Shown here: one piece after another, positions 7,325-14,848 of the stretch
How the letters are laid out: every line of letters begins with the position of its first letter
Position numbering within the stretch: the first letter of the stretch is position 1
DNA from: an uncultured Oscillospiraceae bacterium
GTDB lineage: Bacteria > Bacillota > Clostridia > Oscillospirales > Ruminococcaceae
DNA: 64,000 nucleotides
Direction: 5' to 3'
NCBI GenBank assembly: GCA_934448295.1
Contig: CAKSEY010000002.1
Coordinates: forward strand, 1 to 64,000
The notes under the pieces: model-generated
What the model was told of the DNA's origin: nothing
The model's database searches: none
What the model saw: only the letters and a program-made list of their open reading frames with translations
Program-made: the position numbers and the translations under genes

Positions 7325-7393
7325 GGAGCCACCCCCTCTGCTAAAAATAAAGCCTTCCCCTTTGGCTTTATCCCATTTTATTATTCATAAAAT

Positions 7394-7422
7394 ATTATAA
7401 CATATCTTCGAAAATAATGCAA
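7394..7422 (-). promoter_or_regulatory. promoter of the Gly-Ser-Phe repeat operon
   Basis: TTGCAT (complement of 7417-7422), 17-bp spacer, TATAAT (complement of 7394-7399). The -35 is embedded in one arm of a perfect inverted repeat. Confidence 0.72.
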
Positions 7423-7446
7423 CAAAAAATATAATATTTGTTGCAT
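7417..7446. promoter_or_regulatory. perfect inverted repeat over the -35, probable operator
   Basis: ATGCAACAAA and TTTGTTGCAT form perfect 10-bp arms around a 10-bp AT-only spacer. The left arm contains the -35 of the promoter at 7394-7422, so a bound dimer would block RNA polymerase. It is AT-rich and has no T-run placed as in a terminator, so I read it as an operator of unknown regulator. Confidence 0.55.
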
Positions 7447-7465
7447 TTACACAACGATAATTGAA

Positions 7466-7504
7466 CCCGAAAACAAAACAGCCGGAGCTGTCGCAGTCGG
7501 CTGT
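7466..7504 (-). terminator. terminator of the parA/comFB-like operon
   Basis: ACAGCCG and CGGCTGT (complements of 7498-7504 and 7478-7484) form the stem and are followed by TTTTGTTTT on the minus strand. The stem begins immediately after the stop codon of the ComFB-like gene. Confidence 0.75.
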
Positions 7505-8182
7505 CTATTCGTGGAAATTGCGTTTTTTGTTGCCTATCATCAGCTTCATCATGACCGAAACGATGGATTTTTTTATCGAGGAAACAAGCCGCCTTTCGTC
7601 CTCCGTGAAGCCCTCGTAATCAAGCCCGGCAAGCTCCGGCATATGGACGTACCTTGACGGCACCTCCGCCCCGGCGAGCCTTGCCAGCTCCGCGCAGCAG
7701 CGGGCGCACCTGCACGCGTTGAAGCGCCTGAGTATTTCCGGCGCAGCCTCCTCGGCTACCATCTGGGTGAGGTTCCGGGAAACCCTTGGGCTCTCCTCCC
7801 GGGTCATTTTCTCCGCCTGCCGCCGGATTATCCGCGTCAGCGGCTCTATCCTGCGGAGCTGCTTCGGCATACGGCTTTTCCCCGCCGCAATGACCTGGTT
7901 GTCCGCCGCCGAAACCTCTTTCATCAGATTCATGACGCTGGGGGTCTTTATCGACTGGTACTCCGGCTCCTCAAATTCCGGCTCTTCCGGAATTTCAGGC
8001 TCCCTGCGCTTTTTCGCCGCCGGTTTCCGCGCCTTTTCAGCAGATTTCACAGATTTTGCGGATTTCCCGGCAAGATCCGCAGCGGCGCTGTCCTGCCTCC
8101 GCTTTATGTCGGAAACCAGAACCGCGCTCTCCGGGGCTTCAAGCTCGTAATGCACAGAAATCAGATCCTCGCGCTTGGTCAT
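7505..8182 (-). CDS. ComFB-like domain protein
   Basis: 225 residues. The first half is charged and likely disordered (Lys/Ala/Glu-rich, residues 30-78). The C-terminal part from about residue 133 matches the ComFB pattern: an N-L-x-Q-x-V-x-E-E start, the cysteine cluster CRCARCC (C157, C159, C162, C163), then VPSRYV. ComFB was named from the Bacillus late-competence locus; members in cyanobacteria have been reported to bind cyclic dinucleotides. Its start overlaps the parA stop by four bases (ATGA), so the two are coupled. Family call is from motif; function here is unknown. Confidence 0.65.
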   Translation of the reverse strand: MTKREDLISVHYELEAPESAVLVSDIKRRQDSAAADLAGKSAKSVKSAEKARKPAAKKRREPEIPEEPEFEEPEYQSIKTPSVMNLMKEVSAADNQVIAAGKSRMPKQLRRIEPLTRIIRRQAEKMTREESPRVSRNLTQMVAEEAAPEILRRFNACRCARCCAELARLAGAEVPSRYVHMPELAGLDYEGFTEDERRLVSSIKKSIVSVMMKLMIGNKKRNFHE

Positions 8183-8958
8183 TTCTTATCAGATTCCGGG
8201 AACTGCTCCCCGGTGAGCTCCGTGATAAAGCTTCTGTATTCCCCCGCCACCTTTGACTTCGGCGCGTAGGTCAACACGCTCTCGCCGTGCGCGGGAGCCT
8301 CGGCAATGCAGACGCTCGCGCTTATCCTGCTCTTGTATATCTTGGTTTCAAGCTGCTCCGCGATAACGTTCGCGAGATCCTCGACATCACGGGTGAGCAG
8401 CAGTCTGGGGTTGTACTTGTTGAACAGAATTCCGCCCACCGTGAGCTCCTTGTTGTAGTACCTCTGAACGGCGAAAATCGTCTGCTTCAGCTGCGCGATG
8501 CCCTGTAAGCTGAGTATCTCGCACAGCATGGGGATAATAAGCTCGTCCGCCGCGGTGTATGCGTTGATGGTGAGCACCGAAAGCGCAGGCGGAGTGTCCA
8601 GAATTATATAGTCGTACTGATCCTTTATGGAAGCAAGCTGCTCTCTCAGGATATACTCTCTGCCGACCCCGGTAAGCTCCAGCTCAACGCCGGAAAGCAG
8701 AATGTTTGAGGAGATAACGTCGCAGATATCGCCGTGCTGTACCGCCTCGGCAATGTCGCAGTTCTCCTTGAAAACGTCGTATATGGTGTATGTATCCTCA
8801 GATTCCACGCCGAGGGAGAAGCTGAGATTTCCCTGCGGGTCGAGGTCGATGGCGAGAACCTTTCTGCCCAGGCTTGCCAGTCCTCCGCAGACTGCGCTGC
8901 AAGTGGTGGTCTTTCCAACGCCGCCCTTCTGGTTAGTGAATGCGATTACCTTTGCCAA
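8179..8958 (-). CDS. ParA/Soj-family ATPase
   Basis: 259 residues with a deviant Walker A motif KGGVGKTT near the N-terminus, switch I DLDPQGN and Walker B YIILDTPPA. Such ATPases dimerise on ATP, bind DNA and position chromosomes, plasmids, chemoreceptor arrays or polar machines. No ParB gene or parS-like repeat is next to it; instead it lies between a diguanylate cyclase and a ComFB-like gene. Start is TTG 8958, eight bases after GGAGGT. A chromosomal ParA with its own ParB would be expected near the origin, so this is probably an orphan ParA with another cargo. Confidence 0.88.
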   Translation of the reverse strand: MAKVIAFTNQKGGVGKTTTCSAVCGGLASLGRKVLAIDLDPQGNLSFSLGVESEDTYTIYDVFKENCDIAEAVQHGDICDVISSNILLSGVELELTGVGREYILREQLASIKDQYDYIILDTPPALSVLTINAYTAADELIIPMLCEILSLQGIAQLKQTIFAVQRYYNKELTVGGILFNKYNPRLLLTRDVEDLANVIAEQLETKIYKSRISASVCIAEAPAHGESVLTYAPKSKVAGEYRSFITELTGEQFPESDKK

Positions 8959-9075
8959 TATGTATTACCTCCAAGGTTTTGTTTTACACCGGAGCCGCGC
9001 TCCGTCTCTGTAACTATAAACACACGCAAGGGCGCACAATTATCTGTCCGCCCTCGTCTGTTATTTGTGAGCCGA

Positions 9076-11109
9076 TCAGAAGCCCTCGGGATCTATGTAC
9101 TCGTCCGTTGCGCTGTCCTCCGGAATATAGATGTGGTAGTTTGTCTTACCGTTCTTCTTTACGAAGTACATGGCGGTATCCGCGAAGGAAAGCAGCTCGT
9201 TAACGTCCTCTGTATGATCGGGGCAGAATGCAACGCCGATACTTGCCTTGACGTCAATGTGCATTGCGCCGTCAGCGGTGTCATACCCGGTATACAGCTC
9301 GTTGATGATATCCATCGAGATGTTCTCGATATTGTCGATATCCTCCTGATTTGTGAAGCAGAGCACGAACTCATCGCCGCCGAAACGTCCCGCGAAGCCG
9401 CCTCTGTCGTCTACCTTCTTGCGTATCGTGTCAGCCACGAACCTGATAACCTCGTCGCCGATGGTGTGACCATAGCGGTCGTTGATGAACTTGAAGTCGT
9501 CAACGTCTATGAAGAGTACCGCAACGCGCTTTGTACCGCGGCGCTCCACCTCGGAAGTAAGGTTCCTGATGAACGTGTTTCTGTTATAGAGCTGTGACAG
9601 GAAGTCGTAGCTTGCACGCTCTGAAAGCTGAAGCTCCAGTTTCTTCTCGTTGTCGATATCGGTCATTACGCCGATAACCCTCAGCGGCTCGCCGAGACGG
9701 TCGGTAACGCAGTTTGCACGCAGGGATACCCAGATCACCGCGCCGCTCTTTGTGCGGAGTTGATATTCAGCGCTGTAACCGCTCTTGTTCTTGAGAAGCT
9801 GGTTGATGTCGCGCTTGTACTTTTCTGCGTCCTCCTGCTCCATCAGGGAGTCGATGAACTTGCCGTTTGAAAGCGTAGCTTCCTCGGTGTTGATATCGAA
9901 CTTCGCCAGCATATTGGGCGAAGCGTACATTCTTTCCTTGTGGAAATCCCACTCGAACAGCATATTATCAGACAGCTCCGCGATAGTGCGGTGACGCTCT
10001 TCGCTGAGGAACACCTCGTCAAGCAGGTCGTTGAACGAGGTCTGTATCTGACCAAGCTCGCTCTTTCTGTTCGTGATCTTGAAGCGGATATCGGTGGTGC
10101 CCTCCGCGTCAGAGATCTCCGTCATGGTCTTGAGCATTCCGGACATATTGCCAAGGAATCTGCCGATAACCACCAGGGAAAGAACGGAGCAAACAACTGC
10201 GCCTGCTGCGGCAGCAGCCCAGCCAAGCAGGTTTGTCGTAAGCGAGAAGCTGCTGAACGAGCTGTTTTCAGCAACGCCCGCCCATCTCCAGTTCATGATG
10301 TTCTTGTCGATAAGCCCAAGGTAATATGTATATCCTCCCGCAGTATCGCTGAGGGACTTTATGTCTGAGCTGTTCTTAAGGTCGCTGTAACCCACGCTGG
10401 AGCTGTCAAAGAACTGAGACATGCTTGTGTTGAGCGCGTTCGTTGCAAAATCCCTGTTGACCTGACCGTTTCCGGTAAAGTTTATCGCAACGCCGTTCTT
10501 ATCCACCAGCATGAAATGGCCGCCGGTAAGTCCGTCGTATCTTGCATTCAGGGTGTTCGCAATACCGCTGCCCTCGCCGACTGAAACGATGGCTGCAACA
10601 TATCCTGCCTCGCCGCTGGCGGTATCTGAGGGGATAGCGTCTGCAACGAAGATAGCGTCGCCGTAGCTGGTCCAGGTGAGCATCTCGGAAACGGAGGGCA
10701 TATTGATAACGCCCTGGTCGTTCATGGGGAGGTTCTCGAACACTCCGCCTGCCGCGCCGTTTACCGCTTCGATGACCGTGCCGTCTGCGCCGAGCACCAT
10801 CATATCCAGGAAATCAGGATTTGCGCTTACCGCTGCGGAAAGAGTGCCCGCCGCGCTGCCGCTGCCGTTTGCGGATTTAGCGGCGTTTTCGCTCTTGGCT
10901 GCCGCCCTAACCACAGAAATATAGCCGTTAAAGAGCTGCTTTACAGCCGCAGACTTGGATTCCGACACACGCTGGAGCGTGTTCTCTTTAACGGATCTTT
11001 CATAGCCCATGATGGAAAATGTCCCGATCGTTCCCACTATCACAGCCGGTATGATCGAAAATACCAGCATGATAACGGTGAGCACGATTTTCAGCTTGAA
11101 GTTGCTCAT
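9076..11109 (-). CDS. membrane diguanylate cyclase (sensor, PAS, GGDEF)
   Basis: 677 residues. A transmembrane helix near residues 8-30, a periplasmic-side sensing region to about 270 (dCache-like), a second helix near 285-310, a HAMP-like linker, a PAS domain (about 375-490, ending with the PAC pattern VIGVMTDIDNEKK) and a C-terminal GGDEF domain. The active site GGDEF at 577-581 is intact, so it should make c-di-GMP. The RxxD inhibitory site that would sit at 568-571 is absent (DRGG instead), so product feedback by that route is unlikely. It starts 29 bases after the PilZ gene ends, in the same operon. Confidence 0.92.
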   Translation of the reverse strand: MSNFKLKIVLTVIMLVFSIIPAVIVGTIGTFSIMGYERSVKENTLQRVSESKSAAVKQLFNGYISVVRAAAKSENAAKSANGSGSAAGTLSAAVSANPDFLDMMVLGADGTVIEAVNGAAGGVFENLPMNDQGVINMPSVSEMLTWTSYGDAIFVADAIPSDTASGEAGYVAAIVSVGEGSGIANTLNARYDGLTGGHFMLVDKNGVAINFTGNGQVNRDFATNALNTSMSQFFDSSSVGYSDLKNSSDIKSLSDTAGGYTYYLGLIDKNIMNWRWAGVAENSSFSSFSLTTNLLGWAAAAAGAVVCSVLSLVVIGRFLGNMSGMLKTMTEISDAEGTTDIRFKITNRKSELGQIQTSFNDLLDEVFLSEERHRTIAELSDNMLFEWDFHKERMYASPNMLAKFDINTEEATLSNGKFIDSLMEQEDAEKYKRDINQLLKNKSGYSAEYQLRTKSGAVIWVSLRANCVTDRLGEPLRVIGVMTDIDNEKKLELQLSERASYDFLSQLYNRNTFIRNLTSEVERRGTKRVAVLFIDVDDFKFINDRYGHTIGDEVIRFVADTIRKKVDDRGGFAGRFGGDEFVLCFTNQEDIDNIENISMDIINELYTGYDTADGAMHIDVKASIGVAFCPDHTEDVNELLSFADTAMYFVKKNGKTNYHIYIPEDSATDEYIDPEGF

Positions 11110-11138
11110 ACTGCCTTTATCCCCCTGATTTTATTTAT

Positions 11139-11819
11139 TTACACATCGTCGTCGTCATCGTTCATTTTTGCACGCTGAAGAAGCTGCTGCTGGTTTATGT
11201 ACCTGCCGATAGCGTCCTCCTGTGCGGCGGTAAGATTCTCAAACGCACAGCCGTAGCCAAGGATCTCGTCCCCGTTTTTCTGCACCCTGAGTATCCGCGC
11301 CATGGTGTTCAGCCTGTATTCGTCCATCAGTTCGATGTCGACGCATACGCAGTCGTCCACGGCAAAACTGAACTCGCACTTCATGAAGATACCGCCCACG
11401 TTGATATCCAGAACGGATATTGCCGGCGGGATCTCAAACCTGATGGCCTCCTCGTCGCGGACGACAAAAAGCGCCCTGCCGGAAAGCTCGACCTTTATCT
11501 TGAAATATCTCCTGCGCTCCTCAAGAACGCCGCCGCTGCCCGCCTTAAGCAGCATAACGTTCATCTGGCGGTCGTGGGACACTGAGATGTCTCCCGCATA
11601 TCTTATGCGTTCGCCCGCCTTTGAGTACGCTATAACGATGACTCTCGTCCCGCGGTCCAGCTCAGGCAGATTCTTTCCCTTGACGATAAGAATACTCTCA
11701 TCGTCGCTGTCTATATTATTCGGAAAGACGAACCCTCTCTCCGAGGAAAGCACCTGAGAGCCGTCCTGGGCGAGAATGTCCACCTTCACTATTTTATTTC
11801 CAAAAAGCAATAGCACCAA
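11139..11819 (-). CDS. PilZ-domain c-di-GMP receptor, YcgR/YpfA-like
   Basis: 226 residues: an N-terminal beta-rich YcgR-type domain (about 1-100) and a C-terminal PilZ domain. The c-di-GMP contacts are slightly off consensus: ERRRYFK (R103...K107 where RxxxR is usual) and DINVGG (138-143 where DxSxxG is usual). YcgR proteins brake the flagellar motor when c-di-GMP is high. The C-terminus ends in an Asp run. The start is uncertain among TTG 11819, GTG 11816 and TTG 11810; none has ideal spacing to AGAGG. It is the first gene ahead of the GGDEF gene, making a matched signal/receptor pair. Confidence 0.85.
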   Translation of the reverse strand: MVLLLFGNKIVKVDILAQDGSQVLSSERGFVFPNNIDSDDESILIVKGKNLPELDRGTRVIVIAYSKAGERIRYAGDISVSHDRQMNVMLLKAGSGGVLEERRRYFKIKVELSGRALFVVRDEEAIRFEIPPAISVLDINVGGIFMKCEFSFAVDDCVCVDIELMDEYRLNTMARILRVQKNGDEILGYGCAFENLTAAQEDAIGRYINQQQLLQRAKMNDDDDDV

Positions 11820-11945
11820 TCCTCTTTATATTCTTGATATCCTGGCACAGAAAATAATGCTGAACAGCGCTCAGCAGCAAATATCCACTGGTAAAACGTT
11901 TACTCAAACCAATTGAACAGAATACGTCAGAATACTCTTGTTTAT

Positions 11946-11975
11946 ATTATACAATAAACGCCGCAAATAAATCAA
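11946..11975 (-). promoter_or_regulatory. promoter of the PilZ-GGDEF operon
   Basis: TTGATT (complement of 11970-11975), 18-bp spacer, TATAAT (complement of 11946-11951). It leaves a leader of about 120 bases ahead of the PilZ gene. The leader includes a short inverted GCTGAACAGCGCTCAGC-like stretch; I do not recognise a c-di-GMP riboswitch in it. Confidence 0.6.
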
Positions 11976-12073
11976 GGCTTAATATGAATTTTCTAATAAT
12001 TGAACAAATTTTTTTTGTTTTTTTGGATAACATAACAAACCGCAGATGTTTTCACGGACAGCCGCCCGGAGTC

Positions 12074-12802
12074 TCACATTTTCTTTGTCTTTATCCTGAA
12101 GCGCTTGCCGATGCCCCTTGCCAGCCTGTCCCGGAGCTGCATGGGCGTGCCGCACAGGAACTGGGTTTTGTCGCAGATGATGGTCTGCGGGATATCCTGG
12201 GACTTTTCCGCAGGGAAAATATAGAAGCTGTGGCTGCACTCATATGCGGAAGCGACCTTTTCATACGGCAGCACCACCCGCTTTGCGTTGACGTCATGCG
12301 CCGCCTCGGAAGCCCGCGCAGACGCCTCCCCGCGCTCCGGCGGCTTGTATCCGTCAGCCTCGGCGCTTTCCGGGGCGCTTATGGTAAGGGCTATCTCCTT
12401 ATCCCCGGTGAAATCCGCGCTGATTATCCTGCCGAAGCTATCCTCCAGCTTGTCTGCGCGGCGGTTGAAATACTGTATGCGCATATTGTGCGGAAGCGTC
12501 GCGCATATCAGGAACAATACGCCGAATATGGCGGTCAGCAGCCACTCGCTGCACCATATAGCCGCCGCCATCAGCAGGAACAGCACCGCCGCCGCATAAT
12601 AGCAGGCGGTCTGGAGCGGCTTTATCTTCATCAGGTACATAAAGTCCGAAAAGGCGCGTATCCTCGCCATGGTGCACTGGGTCTCGCACACCAGCCTGCC
12701 GTCGTCGGACGGGTCGTTCTCCGCGTTGAATTCCTCGAACATACGCGCGAGCTTCGCCTCGGTGGATTCCAGTATTTCCTTCTGTCTTTTGCTTTTGAAC
12801 AT
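12074..12802 (-). CDS. YcxB-like membrane protein
   Basis: 242 residues. A cytoplasmic N-terminal helix of about 60 residues, two close transmembrane helices (about 66-105), then a soluble domain. The C-terminal part (VVLPYEKVASAYECSHSFYIFPAEKSQDIPQ, split here by family landmarks YEKV and the final L-x-D-R-L-A-R-G) fits the YcxB-like fold, a PH-related domain of unknown function. The gene has its own promoter and lies divergent to the pseudokinase gene. Confidence 0.65.
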   Translation of the reverse strand: MFKSKRQKEILESTEAKLARMFEEFNAENDPSDDGRLVCETQCTMARIRAFSDFMYLMKIKPLQTACYYAAAVLFLLMAAAIWCSEWLLTAIFGVLFLICATLPHNMRIQYFNRRADKLEDSFGRIISADFTGDKEIALTISAPESAEADGYKPPERGEASARASEAAHDVNAKRVVLPYEKVASAYECSHSFYIFPAEKSQDIPQTIICDKTQFLCGTPMQLRDRLARGIGKRFRIKTKKM

Positions 12803-12842
12803 ATTTTGATCCTTTCGCGGAATTTATCTTCGTATATTGTAT

Positions 12843-12871
12843 AGTATAACACATCTATGCAAAAAATTCAA
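12843..12871 (-). promoter_or_regulatory. promoter of the YcxB-like gene
   Basis: TTGAAT (complement of 12866-12871), 17-bp spacer, TATACT (complement of 12843-12848). Confidence 0.72.
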
Positions 12872-13019
12872 TGTTTTTTATCTGAGAATGTAAACCCGCC
12901 CGCCGTCATAATGCACTTATCCGGCGCAGCGCTTTCAGACCTATTAGGTAATAATGACGGCAAATTATTACAAAACGGATACAATTTGCCCCGAAAGCAT
13001 TACAAAAGCCGCAAAACTG

Positions 13020-13048
13020 TTGACAATCCGCCTGGTTTGGAGTATATT
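13020..13048 (+). promoter_or_regulatory. promoter of the pseudokinase operon
   Basis: Perfect TTGACA at 13020-13025, 17-bp spacer, TATATT at 13043-13048; the next in-line hexamer TATTAT partly overlaps. It lies about 70 bases ahead of the pseudokinase start. The 315-bp gap between the two divergent genes (12803-13117) otherwise holds only the opposing promoter and no recognised gene. Confidence 0.72.
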
Positions 13049-13117
13049 ATTATAGTGGACGTCTGTGTAAGGATACACGGCATATATCATACAAATAGAA
13101 CAACAGGAGAACAGCCA

Positions 13118-14830
13118 ATGATCAAAGAAACATCCCTGTGCATGGGCTGCATGAACGACAAGACCTACGACGGGCCATGCAAGCTGTGCGGATACAGCGA
13201 CAACACGCCCTGCATACCCACATATCTCACGCCCAAAACGTTCCTTGCCGACCGCTATATCGTCGGAAAGGTGATAAGCTATAACGGCGAGGGCGCGGTA
13301 TACATCGGCTACGACACCGCCGCCGGCGCAAAGGTCACGATAAAGGAATTCATGCCGGATACCCTATGCTCGCGCAAAAAGGGAGAAACCGAGATAAACG
13401 TCGAGCCGTCTGCGGCGGCGCTGTACAAGACCTACCTTTCGGAGTTCATCGACCTCAACCGCACCCTTATGAAGCTTCGCGGGATATCCCATATCCAGAC
13501 CGTCCTGGACGTATTCTGCGAGAACAACACAGCCTATACGGTTTTCGAATACATCAACGGCATTTCCCTAAAGACCTACCTTGCCAATTCCTCCGGCGTA
13601 ATACCATGGGAGCAGGCGAAGGAGCTGTTTTCGCCGTTTTTCACCACCCTGAGCCTTGTGCACTCCGCCAACATAATCCACCGGGGGATTTCCCCATCCA
13701 CGATATTCGTCACGGATAAAATGGAGCTCAAGCTCACCGGATTCGCGATATCCGCCGCCCGCACCACCGGCACCGAGATCCCCTGCGAGATGTTCGCGGG
13801 ATTCGCCGCCCCGGAGCAGTATATGAACGAAATAAACGGCACCTGGACGGACGTTTACGGAATTGCGGCGGTGCTCTACCGCTGCCTGACCGGCTGTATC
13901 CCCACCGAGGCGATAGCCCGCAGCGGCGGCAGCCTGATGGAGCCGACGCTGATAAACCGCAGCGTGCCCGCGAATATCTCCGCCGTTATAATGGACGGAC
14001 TGAGGCTCTCCCCGGACGAGCGCATACGCACCATGACGGAATTTGTTGACCGCCTGTTCAGCCAGCCGCGCCCCGCAGAAAGCGCCCCCGCAGAAAAGCA
14101 TAAGCTCACCCGCCGGGAGCAGAAGCAGCGCAGGGAGCGCGCAAAGACCATAGCCGTGCTTATAATCGCCGGAGTTGTTGTCGCGGCGTTCGTTGTAACG
14201 TTTGTCCTCACGCTGAACGGCACGTTTACGGGCGGCGGCAGCTCCAGCCAGCCCGAGACCGCCGAGATAACGGCGGAAGCGCCCACTGCAGAGCCGGAGC
14301 AGACCCAGCCCGCCGACACCACTCCCGCGCAGACCGAGCCGCAGGAGCCGGAGGCTGAAACGTTCGTCATGCCTGACTTCACTGAAAGAAGCTACGAATA
14401 CGAGGTCGAAAGATACAGCGGTACGTTCACGTTCGTACCCACATACGAGTATTCTGACGAATACGCCAGCGGAATGATGTTCGACCAGAGCATAAAAGCC
14501 GGCAGGGAGGTCTCCGCAGGAATGACCGTCGCCGTAAAGGTCAGCAAGGGTCCCAGCAAGGTGGCGCTGCCGGATTACACCGGAAAGACCCCGGATAAGT
14601 ATATCAACGACCTGAACAAGCTGAACATCAAGTACTCCGTAAAGACGGAGCGCTCAAACGCCGCCGAGGACGGACAGGTGTTCAGGTGCAGCGTTGAGAT
14701 AGGCGACCTTGTGGACGTTGAGAACGGTCAGGAGGTAGTGGTCTACTGCGCCGAAAACTACCCGCCCACAGTGGAGGAGACCGAAACGTCCGATGAAGCG
14801 CCCGTCACAGACGAGATAATTGTAGAATAA
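13118..14830 (+). CDS. PASTA-domain protein pseudokinase
   Basis: 570 residues. An N-terminal zinc ribbon (C8, C11, C21, C24), a protein-kinase-like domain (about 45-315), a juxtamembrane basic stretch, one transmembrane helix (about 343-365), a Pro/Glu/Thr-rich linker and two PASTA-like repeats. The fold follows Hanks-type PknB kinases: G-x-G loop (57-59), VTIK with K76, APE-like A231-P-E233, D245. But the catalytic loop reads HRG at 188-190 instead of HRD and the metal-binding DFG reads GFA at 208-210, so both catalytic aspartates are lost. It should bind muropeptide-like ligands or partners without phosphotransfer. Start ATG 13118 is preceded by AGGAGA; the open frame upstream spans the promoter. 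Confidence 0.85.
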   Translation: MIKETSLCMGCMNDKTYDGPCKLCGYSDNTPCIPTYLTPKTFLADRYIVGKVISYNGEGAVYIGYDTAAGAKVTIKEFMPDTLCSRKKGETEINVEPSAAALYKTYLSEFIDLNRTLMKLRGISHIQTVLDVFCENNTAYTVFEYINGISLKTYLANSSGVIPWEQAKELFSPFFTTLSLVHSANIIHRGISPSTIFVTDKMELKLTGFAISAARTTGTEIPCEMFAGFAAPEQYMNEINGTWTDVYGIAAVLYRCLTGCIPTEAIARSGGSLMEPTLINRSVPANISAVIMDGLRLSPDERIRTMTEFVDRLFSQPRPAESAPAEKHKLTRREQKQRRERAKTIAVLIIAGVVVAAFVVTFVLTLNGTFTGGGSSSQPETAEITAEAPTAEPEQTQPADTTPAQTEPQEPEAETFVMPDFTERSYEYEVERYSGTFTFVPTYEYSDEYASGMMFDQSIKAGREVSAGMTVAVKVSKGPSKVALPDYTGKTPDKYINDLNKLNIKYSVKTERSNAAEDGQVFRCSVEIGDLVDVENGQEVVVYCAENYPPTVEETETSDEAPVTDEIIVE

Positions 14831-14848
14831 AGCGGAGGAACCAACTGC

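Noticed and set aside
8959..9075. parS site beside parA
   Set aside because: The gap holds a GC hairpin (CGGAGC/GCTCCG) and an AGGGCG/CGCCCT pair but no TGTTNCACGTGAAACA-like palindrome.
11820..11945. c-di-GMP riboswitch ahead of the PilZ gene
   Set aside because: The leader length would allow one, but I see neither the GEMM-type core nor a terminator/antiterminator pair.
12857..13117. 87-codon N-terminal extension of the pseudokinase
   Set aside because: It runs through the promoter at 13020-13048, and a good AGGAGA site precedes ATG 13118.
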